The notes below the pieces were generated by a model. It was not told the origin of the DNA, did no database searches, and saw only the letters and a program-made list of their open reading frames with translations. This document shows positions 11,195-23,295 of a stretch of DNA of 64,000 nucleotides, piece by piece. Position numbers and translations under genes: made by a program. Position 1 is the first letter of the stretch; each line of letters begins with the position of its first letter. This DNA is from Parietaria judaica (Eukaryota; Streptophyta; Magnoliopsida; Rosales; Urticaceae), in NCBI GenBank assembly GCA_954871525.1, contig OX940872.1, forward strand, positions 11,369,180 to 11,433,179. Direction: 5' to 3'.

Positions 11195-11872
11195 TGTTGA
11201 GGGCAAAAGTGCCTCAAACAATCAAGACATTACACGTGGCAACATCGTTTTATGTTGTCCGAGGAAGAAAAGGTCGTAAGCATCTGTTGATATCGTTATG
11301 AGATTTCATGTAGGATAGGATAAGAATTTCAAAAGAGACAAAATAGAATATTCAAGAACTTCCACTAGATTGCATAATTTAGTTAGTATCCATGTCCTTT
11401 TTTTTTTTTTTACAAAAATGGTGTTCAACCCTTAGAGCCATCCATTATGTTGAAATGAAGCTCTTATTTATAAGAGAATCCATGGGTGATGGGCCTATGT
11501 AGAAATATTAATAACTTTATTTGGCCCCTGAGTAATATTAATATTGTTTGCGCGCCTAGCAAGGCGCGCGAGAGGCCTCGTAGGCGCAACTGCTGGTCAC
11601 GCAATAGGCGCGCGCCCTGTTGGGCACGTTGTGCGCCTTGCTAGGCGCGCAATAGACCTCGTGGGTGCGTGCCCTATTGGGCGCTTTGCACGCCTTGTTG
11701 GGCGTGTAATAGGCCCTGAATGTGTGTTTTTCAACCCCGAGGCTGCATTTTTTAACTTTCAGGTCGTGCATCGGAACGTTATTAAGTAACATTTTTCCGG
11801 TCTTATTGGGCTTTCGGGTTTTAAAATGGGCTTCAAGGGTTGTTTTTTTTTTTTGCCGAAATTGGTCCAACA
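11195..11872 (-). repeat. 5' LTR of the Tat-like gypsy element
   Basis: On the plus strand it begins tgttgaggg and ends ggtccaaca, giving the expected TG...CA with a tgttg/caaca inverted end. It is 678 bp. Its first 240 bp repeat at 6098. The second half contains a GC-rich block at 11546-11715 where 'ggcgcgc', 'ttgggcgc' and 'cttgctaggcgcgc' recur about every 40-70 bp in both orientations. Frames read there are alanine/arginine-rich artefacts of that repeat. Confidence 0.7.
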
Positions 11873-12196
11873 AATAAAGTAAAAAAATTATATTTTCTCT
11901 TTATTATTTAAATTTAATTATTTCCGAAAACAGCCATAAATATTATTCGAAAAGAATGAAATCCCAAATATATGGACAGTAGTCAATACAATATATGTAT
12001 TATGCATATACATATGGACAACTAAATTCAATACATAGCGACATTACGATTTACACACTATTTATTTTTTATTGTATAGCTAGCGACATTATGATTTACA
12101 CACTATATATGTTTAATTGTATCTTAATTTTATGAACAGTCTTTAAACAATTAAAAATTTAAAAGGTGTTGTAGCAGTCGGCAAACAATAGAAACC
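11873..12196. other. Spacer with about 60-bp duplication
   Basis: AT-rich DNA downstream of the FKBP gene. Two copies of a segment containing 'agcgacattacgatttacac' and 'actat...tattgtat' lie at about 12037 and 12083. No gene. Confidence 0.5.
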
Positions 12197-14206
12197 TCAC
12201 TGATGCCTTGGCCTCAGGCTGACCAGTTCAATATCAAAGATGAGAGTTCCAAGAGTCGAGCCTTCTCCGTTGGCTAGTCGAGTCGGATTGAAAATCATTG
12301 TGAACAATCTCTGCCGGTCAAAGAACTGCAAGAGCCCGAGATACATTCAGCATCATTGCGAGAAAAGAACAAATAATATGCCGAAAGGAAGCGGTAAATT
12401 TAAGAATACGAATAACAGAACTTAGTTAAAGACCTAATGGCAGACATAAAGCCCCAATTACTCGGCCCAAAGGTGGCCTCATTCGTTCGGCTCATCTCTG
12501 AAGGAAGGCCCGGACTCGGTCCCTCTACTTCTTTAGGTATGTCATACCATACTAGAATGGTAAAGGACTTATGTTTACTGAGCCCAACATCAAAGCAAAA
12601 GATACTAACTCAAATGATTTTGTGACTCTTGATCTTGACCCTATATAAAGCTTATTCGGAACTATCTTCTTCTTCTTTTTTTGTTTTTGTTTTTGTATTT
12701 TTTTTGTAGTTCAAGGCCTACAAATTTAGATGAAATCATCAATATCATAGCCATAATGAGTTATTATAAGTTATAACAAGCCTTTAGATATTTCAGAACC
12801 TCATATTACTATTCAGCACATTGTTATTCTTTGAATAAGTATCTTGGTAAGCAAATTAAAGATCATTGCTTCGCTCAGTTCTGCAAACATGTCTCATTTT
12901 GCTTGTGGATTTACAAGTTATATACTCCGTTTAAGTTATTAGAGTTATTGAAGGTTTTTTTCTTAAGGCTTCATCCTTCCCTTACTTTTTACACATCAAT
13001 CTCCTCTATAAGCTAGCTAGCTTGTACGGGAAGGGATCTCGTGGGGTCATAAATCATCGACTAAGCTCGTACTTAGTTAATGTGGGATCTTATCACAGAA
13101 TAAATTCAAACTCACCTCTAAGAGTTCGAGGACAAGTCTAATCGTCTTGTCGATTAGCGATTAGACCTGTCCTTCTCGATAAATGATACATGTAAAGTTC
13201 CTTCTCTACTTCCTAAGTGACTTCTTTTAGATTTTAGGCTTTGTAAATCTTGAGCTTTATATTATTACTACTCATGCAAATGTTCTGCTTTTCACCGAGT
13301 TTCTTATTTTTCTTTGCCCCAAATAACTACCGAGAACTTCTTCCGTACTCTGTGCGCGGTTTTTCTTTCAGACACAAAATTTAAGAGGAGGTACATACAT
13401 CGGGTGGTAGAGGTTCTTGCGAGGTGCTCTGATACCCCTGAGACGGCGGAACGATAATTCTCCGGATTCCCCCGACTTTCATCGTTTTTACAGCTGATTC
13501 GATCCCCGAAATGACCTGAACAAACACACCAGCTGAACACAGCAAGAGCAAAATAAAAACAGTACCCGAATGTGAGTTGATGTAAGGCAGTGAAGACTTA
13601 CTTTTCCGGAACCGAGAACGAACACAAACGGAACGGGTCCGCCATTTTCATCCTTGTGATCGTACGTCGAATCAAAGCGCCACCCTTGTTTCGCCGCCAA
13701 CCTCCCGTAGTAATGGATCGAAACCTTCACAACAGAATTACACATTCAGACACTTCCACCATTTTTTCTTTTTATGCAGAATAATTGAGCAGAAATGGAA
13801 CATTTCCCCCTAAGTTCAAGCCCATTGATGGTTGATTTCGAAGCTTTATGTCATAAATAAACACTGATACGATCTGTTATAGAGAGAGAGAGACCTGGTC
13901 TCCGTCGGAGGGAGATTCGCCGGAGCCGAGGCGGAGGTCCAGAGCCCTAACGCCGCCGGAGGCAGGGAGCTCGGAGAAGTCGGAAAGGGCGGAGGAAGAA
14001 GGAGGGTGAGCGAGGAGTGGGACGAAGGAGGAAGAGCATGTTGCGGAGAGCAAGGAAAGGGAGAAAGACAATGCTTCTCTTCTGGTTCGAAGTGTCAGTG
14101 AAGAAGAAGATGACGAAGAAGAAGAAGGCTTCGGTGGAGCGGAATCAGCGAAGGGATTGTGGGAAACGCTGCAGAGTTGCAGAGCCACCACGCAGCGCAC
14201 CGCCAT
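12197..14206 (-). CDS. FKBP17-1: FKBP-type peptidyl-prolyl isomerase, FKBP17-1-like, chloroplast
   Basis: Four exons with GT-AG introns give a 226-residue protein: exon 1 14206-13895, exon 2 13724-13602, exon 3 13515-13399, exon 4 12325-12197 (TGA at its end). All junctions are phase 0. Residues 1-104 hold a serine-rich transit peptide, a twin arginine (RTRREALSFSL) before a hydrophobic stretch and an alanine-rich processing region. This is the layout of a thylakoid-lumen protein exported by the Tat route. The FKBP fold runs from DLRLGSGESPSDGDQ through VSIHYYGRLAAKQGWRFDST, VPFVFVLGSGKVISGIE, KVGGIRRIIVPPSQGY and GTLIFDIELVSLRP. The family catalyses cis-trans isomerisation of prolyl bonds and assists lumenal protein folding. 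Several lumenal FKBPs lack activity, so catalysis is not assured. The length fits the roughly 230 residues I recall for this plant family. The third intron (12326-13398, 1073 bp) is long and AT-rich. The gene appears intact. The specific orthologue is inferred from motif resemblance. Confidence 0.9.
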
Positions 14207-14229
14207 TGGGTTTTTCTGGAGTCTAGACC

Positions 14230-14761
14230 AACGATTTTCTTGTGGAAATTTTTTTCTTTCTATGCTTTAATTTTTTTTTTCTTTTTTAATGAAAATATAC
14301 TATTAAAGTTTAAAAATAATTGAAATATACCTTACTGTATATTTAATATCTTTACCGTTCGTCTTTCTATATTTTTAATTAATTATTTAAACAATTCAAA
14401 TCATAAAACTCTTAATAGGAAATATATTATAGTGAAATATAAAATTGGACGAAAATCTCAAACTTTGATTAGATGGTATGTAAAAAATTAAAATAGGCTT
14501 TGATGGTGTATTTTAGCTGTTTTTGAAACTTAAGGGTATATTTTTAGCAAAAAATAAAGATAAAAAAGTATTAAAAAAAACAAAAACAAATTACCCTTAT
14601 ATATATGCGTGAGATATATATGAGATATTTTAGGTAAAAATACTCGTATGATATGAAAAATTTAGCATATATCCTCAATCTCTTTTTAATGTAAGAAACT
14701 CCTATTAATATATAAAAAAAATCTTAACAAAAGTAACTATATATTTTTTTTATAAACTTCT
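14230..14761. other. AT-rich region upstream of FKBP gene
   Basis: This should contain the FKBP promoter, as the gene reads leftwards from 14206. It is dominated by A and T tracts and I cannot pick a TATA box with confidence. Confidence 0.4.
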
Positions 14762-16332
14762 TGTTAATGCACGAAAATGGATTAACGTAGAACATGACCC
14801 ACAGTTCGAACCCAGAGCTGGACCTTGTGGTCGCGTGGGTAGTCGAGGTGGAGTCAACGAGGGTTGACTTGATGTCGTCTTAGTTGGGGGTGAATCCTTC
14901 ATCTTGGATGAGCCTCCGCGTTGTCTGGCGATCCTCCAGGTGTTTTTCTTTCCTCGCCGGTGTCTTGGTGGCGAGGGAGGATATGCAAAAAAGAAAATAT
15001 GGATGCCTTACTACGTCACTTATAACAGATCTCCAATGTACCTCGTTGTAGTCAAGAAGGATCAGGTCATCAAGTAATTCATCGTTAGTGGTAAATAGAG
15101 GAATGACAAGATGGTTTGTATCGCCCTTGGAGCCGATAATAGCACCACGAGGGTGACCGTCGCGTATGGCAAGGGTATTACCGGCGAGGGTGCCTGAAGT
15201 GGTGGCACAGGGGTGACCGTCGCAGATAGCGAGGGTATTACGGGCGAGGCGACGAGGGGCAGAGAGAGCCGACCAAAACAAGGACAGGTCGAGGTAAGAG
15301 TGAGACCCTTGGCGAGCGTCGCAACGATAACTGTGCGTAACTGTTTCCTGGTCGAGCACAGCCTGAATAGGACCCTTGATGAACAAGTTTGTCGCTTCGT
15401 GTATGTGACGGGAAGCCGATTTCTTGAGCTAGCGAGAGGGGAAGGAAGCGCCCGGGAAAGAGACGGAAAGCTCTAGGGTCGAATTTCGGCGAGTCCCAAG
15501 GGAGAGAATTGTATGCAAAATGGTGAAATGAGAACTTCTATTAATAGAAATTAAATGAGAAATTCCCTTAATGTCCTCACCCAAATACCCTTGCCTTAGG
15601 TGCTTGTCATGTTGCCTTGCCGTGGGGTTGTCACCAGGCAAACGTAGCTTGTACGTTGCCTTGGAGTCCTTCGGGTGCTCCATGAGCGTGTCTATCGGGT
15701 TCTAAGGCATCCTTAATGCGTCCTTGATGTCCCTATATGCCTGAGTTGTCTTGTTACTTGTATTTTTCTTGAATTTATGCCTTGTCAAGTTTTTTAGGCG
15801 AGGGGCTGCACGTTGTCGGTGGGGGCTCGCCATGCTGAAGACCTTGACGTTAACTTGGTCTAGGTGGGGTCGTCTTTGCCAAAAGAGCTTTCCTAGGCGA
15901 GGGGGGTCGTCGTTAACTAAGTTAATGGGAGGTCGCCCTCGCCAGACAAGGTCGCCTAGAGGGCTTGCCTCGTTGAGAGATTCACGTGGAGTGATCGCCA
16001 GGAGAGCTTGCCTCGTTGAGAGGGTCGTCGATGATTTTAGCGGTCGCCATCTAGAGCCGTCGGGAACCTTTTAAGGTCATCATGACCTCGCCAAAGCCCA
16101 TGTAAGGTTGCCCGCTTCACGCCGGGTAGTCGGGTTCCTTTCTGGGTCGCCGCGGGAGTCTTTTAAGGCTTCCTTCGACTTCTGGACTTCGTATTTTGCG
16201 GCTTTGTCTTCAGGAATCCGTCCAATGAGGTCAGACTTGGGCCGATGGGCCTTGAATTTTGCTAGTGGTCTTTGACGTTAGCCTTTTGGGCTAACATTTT
16301 TAATAAGTTGAAAGCTACGCATAACATTAACC
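14762..16332. repeat. Possible solo LTR, GC-richer block
   Basis: A sharply delimited, less AT-rich block begins tgttaatgc and ends ...cattaacc, near-inverted ends compatible with an LTR. Its interior has repeated 'gtgaccgtcgc', 'gcaagggtattacnggcgag' (15165-15245) and 'gagggcttgcctcgttgagag' (15957-16022) words. No primer site, gag or pol flanks it, and a clean 5-bp duplication is not seen. Long frames across it show no domain. This is a structural guess only. Confidence 0.35.
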
Positions 16333-16484
16333 CTTTATTTTTTTGGGAAATGAAATTGCGCAACAAACTTTATTTTTCGAAGAGAGAGCCTTGTGTGTTT
16401 GTTGAAAGTCCAAGTCCGTTGGAGATTAATATCTCTCGCCCAAATCGCCAAAATAAGGCAAGTCCTTTAAACTGATTTTGGTAA

Positions 16485-17426
16485 AATATATTTGAAAATG
16501 GCTCGAGAAATAACCGTCCATGTAACATTTAAAAATTATTTTAAAGCGGAAAACTTGTTATCCGTACAACAGTCGGATTATCGAATAATAACCATATTAC
16601 TGGATCTAATAAATATTACGTATTATAATATTCATAAATAATTATTCATAATCTAGTCTATATGAAATAAATAGAAAGCAGTAAATGGTCGCATTTATTA
16701 ACCTAATGCATAAGGCCGTACCTTAGTTGATGACTTCCGGCTGCGCGTTCTGAATTCGGTAGTGCTCCGCCGGTGCTGAGGGAAACACACGTGATCTTCC
16801 GAGATATTCTCCTGGACTCCTCGTACCGAAGCGTGGGCTTCGCCGGCAGGATTCCGTCGCAAACTTTAAATGATGGTTCTTTTTAAGCTTCCGAAGACTA
16901 AGTCTCTTAAGCCGAAGCAGAGAGAGTTCAAAGAAAAAAGAATTGAAGACCCTTAAGGAGAGGGTGAGTTCGAATATTTCTCTGGGGAAAGGTGTGTGAA
17001 ATGTGTAGAATGAGCTTCTATTTATAAGCTCATACTGTAACCAAATTGGAGATATTCCCTCCCTAATTTTGAATTCTTATAATTAAATATAATTAATTAT
17101 TTCAATCCAATGACCTACATTTAATCTTATCTAAATCCATTGCATATCAGGATTAACAAGTGACATTGTTTGCGGGTGCATTTTTATAACCATAGGAAGA
17201 TTTAATTTCAACGGTAGAAGATTTAAGTCAAAATTGCATAATACGAATAATTTTCTTTCTGTATAAGCCGTCCAAAAAATGCACCCGCAAAAAATGTCAC
17301 TTGTTATTATCACGGATTAACAAGTGACATTGTATGCGGGTGCATTTTTTTATTAATTAAGGATTTAATTAAATAAGAAATACCTGATAAGACCAAAATT
17401 CAATCTTATCCTTATTATTTTATTCG

Positions 17427-17462
<36 letters not shown>

Positions 17463-19367
17463 AAACTCAAACTTTAATTATCTAGATCCAACCGTTGAGA
17501 TAAATCTTAAACTGATCTAAAAGATCAAATTAATTTAGGATAAAATCAAATGCCCTAGGGTTTTTAATAAAACCCTAATTAGATTTTATATATATATATA
17601 TTATATATTATTAATTAATTTCTAAAGCGACGGTAAAAATTAAGTCTTAAACCGATCCAACGGATATAATAAATTAATCTAATTCGAAACCATGCTATAA
17701 ATTTCGAATTACTATTATGGTTAGAATCAATTATCTTAATCCAACGGTTGATATTATATCCTAACCGAGCCAATGGATAAAATTGATTTTAGCGTTTTGC
17801 TCAAATACCAAAACATTTGGTACTTATGCCGCTAATACAAAAAGACCAAATCTTATCATTCGAATATATTAGGGTTTCAAATCATGAAGCCTAATTCGAA
17901 TTTACACATAGTAAATATATATATATATATTTATTTATTTATTAATATAAATGTATTAATTATTAATTATTAATAAGATATTAATAATTAAATCCAAATA
18001 ATTAAATTATATTAATATCCTCTGATATTAATATCACACATTCAAATGTCATGGTGTCACACCATCATTTAAATTTTTGACATGTGATTTAATTTCATAG
18101 TTTACCGAAACGATCATAAACTTTGAAATTCTCTAAATCGCAAACCGTATGTCGAAATGAATTGGTTCCAAAAGCAAAGTTTCTTAGAATTTAATTACCA
18201 ACAATTTTCATGCTGACAGAAAATCCAAATTCTACTTTCTTTTGTCAGTTAATTTTGGTTACCACGTTATGGTACGTTTGCCACGCTACTGATAAACTTA
18301 TCTGATGTCTGTCACGATTTCAGTTTTATAATCTTGCCAAATTATTAAAACATATCAATATAATGTTTTCATCAAGTACGTATCATCTGTAACGAAGCTA
18401 TCATGGGGACCATGGACCCGTATCACTTAAGCTCCAAGGAACTGCTAGGATATTCGTCAAACCTCGGTGTAATTCAACTATAAACCCGAGGCTCAACTCT
18501 TTAGTGATACAATAAATATTATTTCCTTAATTACAGCAGGGTTTCTATTGATACAATCAAATTCGGGTTATTGATCTTTCACTTGATGATCCACACATGA
18601 GCAGGTGGTTTTTTACCGTTCTGCCCCTCACTAGATTTTCTTCCTTGACTCAATCAGTAATATCATGAGTAACCCACTTATGGTTTCCATTCATAAGTTG
18701 CATACGTGTATCTTTAACTTCTCACCACAGTCAACTAAGGGAATCGTCATGACTCTGAAGAGAGTTGTGTGATGCCCATGTCTATGACCAAGCTACCCTT
18801 ATTGCTGACCATCATATTCCCAAAATAATAGTGTTGGGAACAACGGTAATATAGTGTGTCCTTTAACGGTTAAATCAAAGAACAATCAAGCCAACAACTC
18901 AGACTCAAGATCATTCAGGACTTATATCGAATATCCATTTGATAATCATATTAGTGACTCAACTCTAAGTTATCAGTAACTTCCAGAGTTTAAGTAAGGT
19001 CCAGTCCAGTATGAAGACACTTCATATTTAATGCACTTCAAGTGAGTGTGACACACACAAAATCCAGAATAGTATTATCATTTAGTCACAATAATGACTT
19101 ATACGATTAATGGGCTCCCACCTAGTTAATCAGGTCACGGATATTTTAAGTTCATTTATTATGATTATTAATTATTCTTCAGATTGACTCTGTTGTGATA
19201 ATAATAACATAATTTCATCCTTTATGAACTAAGGAACAAACATTCTATTTTACTCTACCAGAAACTTTAATAAGATTAACATAAGAAGCACAATCTTTTA
19301 TTTAACGACTTGTTCTAATCTTTTACAAATTAATAAAAACAACTTGTTTAAGGACACATGTCCAACA
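16485..19367 (-). repeat. 3' LTR of the copia element
   Basis: It aligns with the 5' LTR along its length, for example 'aaccgtccatgtaacattta' at 16520, 'gagatattctcctgga' at 16800, 'accatggacccgtatcactt' at 18410, and the start tgttggacatgtgtcc (plus-strand end at 19367). The outer end is damaged: the first 40 bp or so of the 5' copy (tgttgagaatcacgtctcgg) are not recognisable here. It contains a (at)n run at 17429-17459 and the inverted-repeat insert at 17150-17345. Confidence 0.8.
17150..17345. mobile_element. Small TIR element with an extra terminal copy
   Basis: A 33-bp terminal sequence containing 'taacaagtgacattg' and 'gcgggtgcattttt' occurs forward at 17152, inverted at 17274-17307 and forward again at 17314-17345. 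The first and second define a roughly 155-bp MITE-like hairpin. The third is an additional end, as if a second copy was inserted and then deleted. It is absent from the matching place in the 5' LTR, so it arrived after the copia element. Confidence 0.65.
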
Positions 19368-19380
19368 ATCTCCCACTTGT
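19368..19380 (-). promoter_or_regulatory. Polypurine tract of the copia element
   Basis: On the minus strand acaagtgggagat lies directly before the LTR start tgttggac, the usual position and form of the plus-strand primer of plant copia elements. The RNase H frame stops at 19383, just before it. Confidence 0.8.
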
Positions 19381-19382
19381 AC

Positions 19383-20930
19383 TTAAAGAAGATGACCCAT
19401 GTCTTTCAGACCCATATTTTCCAGATGCCTCCAGAATATTTTCTCTGGCAACGTCTTGGTGAAGCTATTTTCCGAACCGTTTCGTCGCAACGATGTACTA
19501 TATCTCCTATGAGATGGTATTTGCGTTCTATATATTTTTCCTTGTTATAGTCCCTAGGCCCTTTGGAATTTCCACTACGCCACTGTTGTCACAGTACATC
19601 GTTTAGGGTCCATCTACATTTGGGATTACTTCCAGCTCTATGTAGAAATTCTTGAGCCAAACGTATTCTTTGGCTATGTCACAGGCTGCCATGTATTCAC
19701 CTTCCATTGTGGAATCTCGATACAAGATTGCGTTACGCTTCTCCAAAATATCGCTCCACCAGCAAAGATGAACACTGCTCCCGACGTTGAATTTCTCGCG
19801 TCTCTATCAGACATAAAGCATGAGTCAGTGTATCCTAATGGATTTAGTTCTGATCCTGAAAATACTAACATATAATCTCTCGTTCTCCGAAGATACTTGA
19901 GAATGTTCTTCGCTGCAGTCCAGTGAGCCATACCAGGGTTGAATTAGTATCTGCTTACAATTCCCACGGCGTAACAGATGTTTGGCCTAGTACACTGCAT
20001 AGCATACATCAGACTTCCCACTGCTGAAGCATAGAGTACCCGCCTCATCTCGTCTTGCTCTTCTAGAGAAGTAGGGCAATGTTTCCTATCAAGGAACACT
20101 GCATGTTTGGTTGGTAATTATCTCTCTTGGAGTTTGCCATCGCAAAATGTTCAAAAACCTTATCTATGTAGGCTGCTTGAGATAAAGCTAGAAGCATGTT
20201 GGTCCGATCCCTAAATATACAGATCCCAATAACATAACTGGTTTCCCCCATATCCTTCATTTGGAATTCTGTTGATAACCAGACTTTCACGTCCGATAGC
20301 CTCTTCACACTGGTTCCAATGAGAATAATATCGTCGACGTATAGAACAAGAAATATTTCCACGGTTTCATCATTGAGTTTATGGATGCAAGCCTCAGTGA
20401 TGTTTTGTATGATTCCATAGGTCTTGATGGTCTCATCAAATCTTAGATTCCAGGATCTAGAAGCTTGCTTCAATCCGTAAATGGATTTGAGTAATCTGAA
20501 ACCTTCTCTTCTTGATCCTTTTGCACGAACCCTTATGGTTGGTCCATATAGGTGTCCTCATCAATGCACCCGTTCAGGAAAGCGATTTTGACGTCCATCT
20601 GCCAAATCTCATAATTGAGACTACAGGCTATGGCCATGGGAATCCGGATGGACTTGTACTTAGCTACTGGAGCGCAGGTCTGATCAAAATCAATACATTC
20701 ACTCTGGGTAAGACCTTAACCGCTAGTCTAGCCTTGAAGGTTTCAACCTTCCCGTCCACTCCTCTCTTTTTCTTGTATACCCACTTACAGCCAATGGTTT
20801 TGAAACCATCCGGTAAGTTTACAACTTCTCAACTTCTTCCTTTTTTTTTCCTGGTTCATGGTTTCCCGCCATTCTCCCTTATCAGCATTCTCCATGGCTT
20901 GCTTAAAGGTCATAGGATCTTTAACACTAG
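19383..20930 (-). pseudogene. Copia reverse transcriptase-RNase H remnant
   Basis: Translation on the minus strand starts with a DPMTFKQAMENADKGEW block near 20920. It continues through KQASRSWNLRFDETIKTYG and the catalytic LVLYVDDIILIG motif (near 20345), then QMKDMGETSYVIGI, ALSQAAYIDKVFEHF, and HWTAAKNILKYLRRTRDYML with YTDSCFMSDRDARNSTSGA (RNase H, 19931-19720). It closes with YCDNSGVVE, EKYIERKYHL and a C-terminal LENMGLKDMGHLL before a stop at 19383-19385. Several frameshifts and stops separate the pieces, notably at 20475-20900 and after 19674. The protein would copy the element's RNA into DNA in particles; this one is dead. Confidence 0.9.
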
Positions 20931-21599
20931 TGTTTGTGTCATCTAGGTGAAATACCAACTTAGTGTACTCGCAGTGTCATAACCGGTATTTTGAACTTCC
21001 CACTACGTCTGAGTACTCGCAAAGCTTCTTGAAAAAAATTTAATCTAGATTGCTTGTGGTATTGGTTTCTAAGAACCTCCCACTACATCTGAGTATAATT
21101 TGGTTCTGATCTTGGGACCGTGGTTTCCGCACTCTGATCATCAACAATAATCACTTCGCGCAGTTGTGACTTTTGTCAAACTATTCTATCATGAGAAATA
21201 TCAATCTCTAATTTCATTATCTATTAATCATTATGATTAAAAATGACATATGTTTTAAACAAAACTATTAGAGTACTTTGGAGACTATAGGTTTAAATAG
21301 TAATCATGTCATAACTTTTATTTTTATCACGATATTGCAAAATAATTCCAAAGAAAGAACGGCTTTATTAATGTAGAATTATTTCTTGCAATGAATATAT
21401 CCAAAAATAAAATGAGGTCTTTAATAATGCAAAAAACAATGATAACCATAAACTTAAATCGAAAGTAAACTTAAAGCATGCTTTCTTCTTCGAGACACTC
21501 GAATACTAGCCGGTGTTATACTCTACGTAACCCTTCTCAAAAGAGCTTCTTGAACCTGCATCTGAAAAAGGAGTAAAAACAAATAAACAAATGTTAGTA

Positions 21600-22292
21600 T
21601 TTTAATCTATAGATCTGAGGTTAAATTCTCCAATAAAAACTAACTTCTTGGGTTTAACAGAAGAGCCGTTACCTCTCCAAGCCCGCAGATGTTCTGGACA
21701 AAACATATGTCCGTTTGTTCTTGGTCTGCTATTGCAAATGTAGAACAATGCCACTTGTTTGTCTTTCTTTACCCCAGAAGTCACTTCGCAATGTTTTAGA
21801 AATTTTAATCTATGGATCCGAGATATTAAATCTCTTCCAATAAAATCTAACAGTAAAGGTCTTACCCTTTGCTGAATCGAGATGAGCTCTAAAGGGTAAA
21901 TAACTGTATACTCTTCTCTTGTTTCCACATTTGAAACACATTGCAGAATTCCCGACTTTTCTTTCTTTCCTTCTAGGTTCCGCATTTGATTCAATTTTAC
22001 GCTTGTTATCGTTTGCAATTGTTGCTATAAAAAGATTCATTACTTTATTCACCTTTTTTCATAAGTCTCCCAATTTTATCATGAGATGTTTTGAGCAATG
22101 AGTCTTTGTTGGCTTGACTTTAGAGTGCATACTGATCAAGTTAGTGAGCAAGTAATTATACTCATTGTCATACTTGAACCATTTAGTATCTTTCTCAAAA
22201 ACCGTTGGTGGTTCTACTGACTCTTACTCAATGGGGGAATAAGAGCCAACATATTCTTGTTCATCATCCAAGATGTATATATGATCAGACAT
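21600..22292 (-). pseudogene. Copia gag remnant
   Basis: The minus strand opens with a possible ATG at 22292 (MSDHIYILDDEQEYVGSYS). It continues in broken frames to a basic stretch, NAEPRRKERKVGNSAMCFKC, and a damaged zinc knuckle (first CxxC kept, GHxxxxC lost) near 21930. Position between leader and reverse transcriptase supports a gag origin. The capsid part is short and unclear, so a large deletion is likely. Confidence 0.55.
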
Positions 22293-22354
22293 TTTAACTG
22301 ATATTGAAAAAAGAAACTTATTGAACTTTATTATAGGTAGAATGTTTTAGAAAA

Positions 22355-23286
22355 GGGTAAACTGCGGCTAAAATACCCAATGTTTCAATTTTTTTTAATT
22401 ATGTACCCAAAGTTTTTTTTGCTGGCTATAATACCCAAAGTTTATTCCGTTAACGCCAAACGAACCTGCCGTTAAATCTCCGTTATCTTTCCCGCGGCTA
22501 AAATACCCAATGTTTAATTTTTTTTATGTACCCAAAGTTTTTTTTTTGGTGGCTATAATACCCAAAGTTCATTCTGTTAACGCCAAACGTACCCACCGCA
22601 CATATTTTTTTTTGAATAGGGTTTAGGGTTTAATATAAAATTTATAATATTGTTTATAAATATTTGTAAAAATAACATTTATGTACACATTTTATAGATT
22701 ATGTAATTTATAAATGTAATATATAATATATCTAGCATAATGTTATTTTATATTTTATAATTTTATTTCAATCTATTAATTATGAACATTTACATGGAAT
22801 GTTATTTATTATATTTTTTAACATGTTTTATTATATAGTTATAATTGAAGTTTACATGTTACATTTTATAAATTATATAATTTATAAATGTTAAATATAA
22901 ATTATCTACTTCAAGGTTTTAAATACCGCTTGCCGATGTCGTTTCGCACTTTTCATTTTACGGATACATCGCTTGTCGATTGGTATCTCATAGGTAAATC
23001 GATGGATATGCCGGTGGGTATGTTTGGCGTTAACGGAATAAACTTTGGGTATTACAGCCACCAAAAAAAAACTTTGGGTACATAATTAAAAAAAATAGAA
23101 ACATTGGGTATTTTAGCCGGAGTTTACCCTTATAATATATGCCACGCAGGCGAAATAACAGAGATTTAACGGTGGGTACATTTGGCGTTAACATAATAAA
23201 CTTTGGGTATTATAGCCACACAAAAAAACTTTGGGTATATAATTAAAAATAAATGAAACATTGGGTATTTTAGCCGCAGTTTACCC
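22355..23286. mobile_element. MULE-type MITE with doubled TIRs and perfect 9-bp TSD
   Basis: The nonamer tttagaaaa occurs at 22346-22354 and 23287-23295, a Mutator-type duplication. TIRs start gggtaaactgcggctaaaat at both ends. A second copy of the same terminal block is present inside each arm (left from 22492, right up to about 23130), so four TIR copies exist in a 932-bp element. Arms carry 'tacccaaagtttttttt', 'ctataatacccaaagtt' and 'gttaacgccaaacg'. The core is AT-rich non-coding DNA plus a fragment of the hAT family seen at 8915. It sits in the copia leader just upstream of gag. Confidence 0.9.
22912..23022 (+). mobile_element. Fragment of the 8915-type hAT element
   Basis: Contains 'aaggttttaaataccg', 'gacatcgtttcgcactcttc'-like sequence ('gatgtcgtttcgcacttttc') and 'attttacggatacatcgctt', matching the left end of the hAT element at 8915. 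It is truncated and embedded in the MULE-type element. Confidence 0.7.
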
Positions 23287-23295
23287 TTTAGAAAA

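Larger units (their letters stand above)
6098..11872 (-). mobile_element. Tat-like Ty3/gypsy element, pol-less, tandem-repeat bearing
   Basis: A block of about 240 bp starting tgttgaggg occurs at 6098-6335 and again in the same orientation at 11195-11433, giving the two LTR copies. Read on the minus strand, the order is 5' LTR (11872-11195), a conserved gypsy leader motif (ttgcgcccaccgaggggcc), a degenerate gag (about 11180-8450), three tandem-repeat arrays (8200-6640), then the 3' LTR. No protease, reverse transcriptase or integrase is present. In Tat/Ogre gypsy elements tandem arrays upstream of the 3' LTR are well known. That and the gag sequence suggest this lineage. The flanking pentamers (accat, aataa) do not match, so ends may be rearranged. 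A 1033-bp hAT element interrupts gag. Confidence 0.7.

Noticed and set aside
12240..13016. Short plus-strand frames
   Set aside because: They lie antisense to exon 4 and in intron 3 of the FKBP gene.
14880..16074. Long frames of 84-168 codons on both strands
   Set aside because: They lie in a GC-richer LTR-like block with internal near-repeats, and their translations show no domain.
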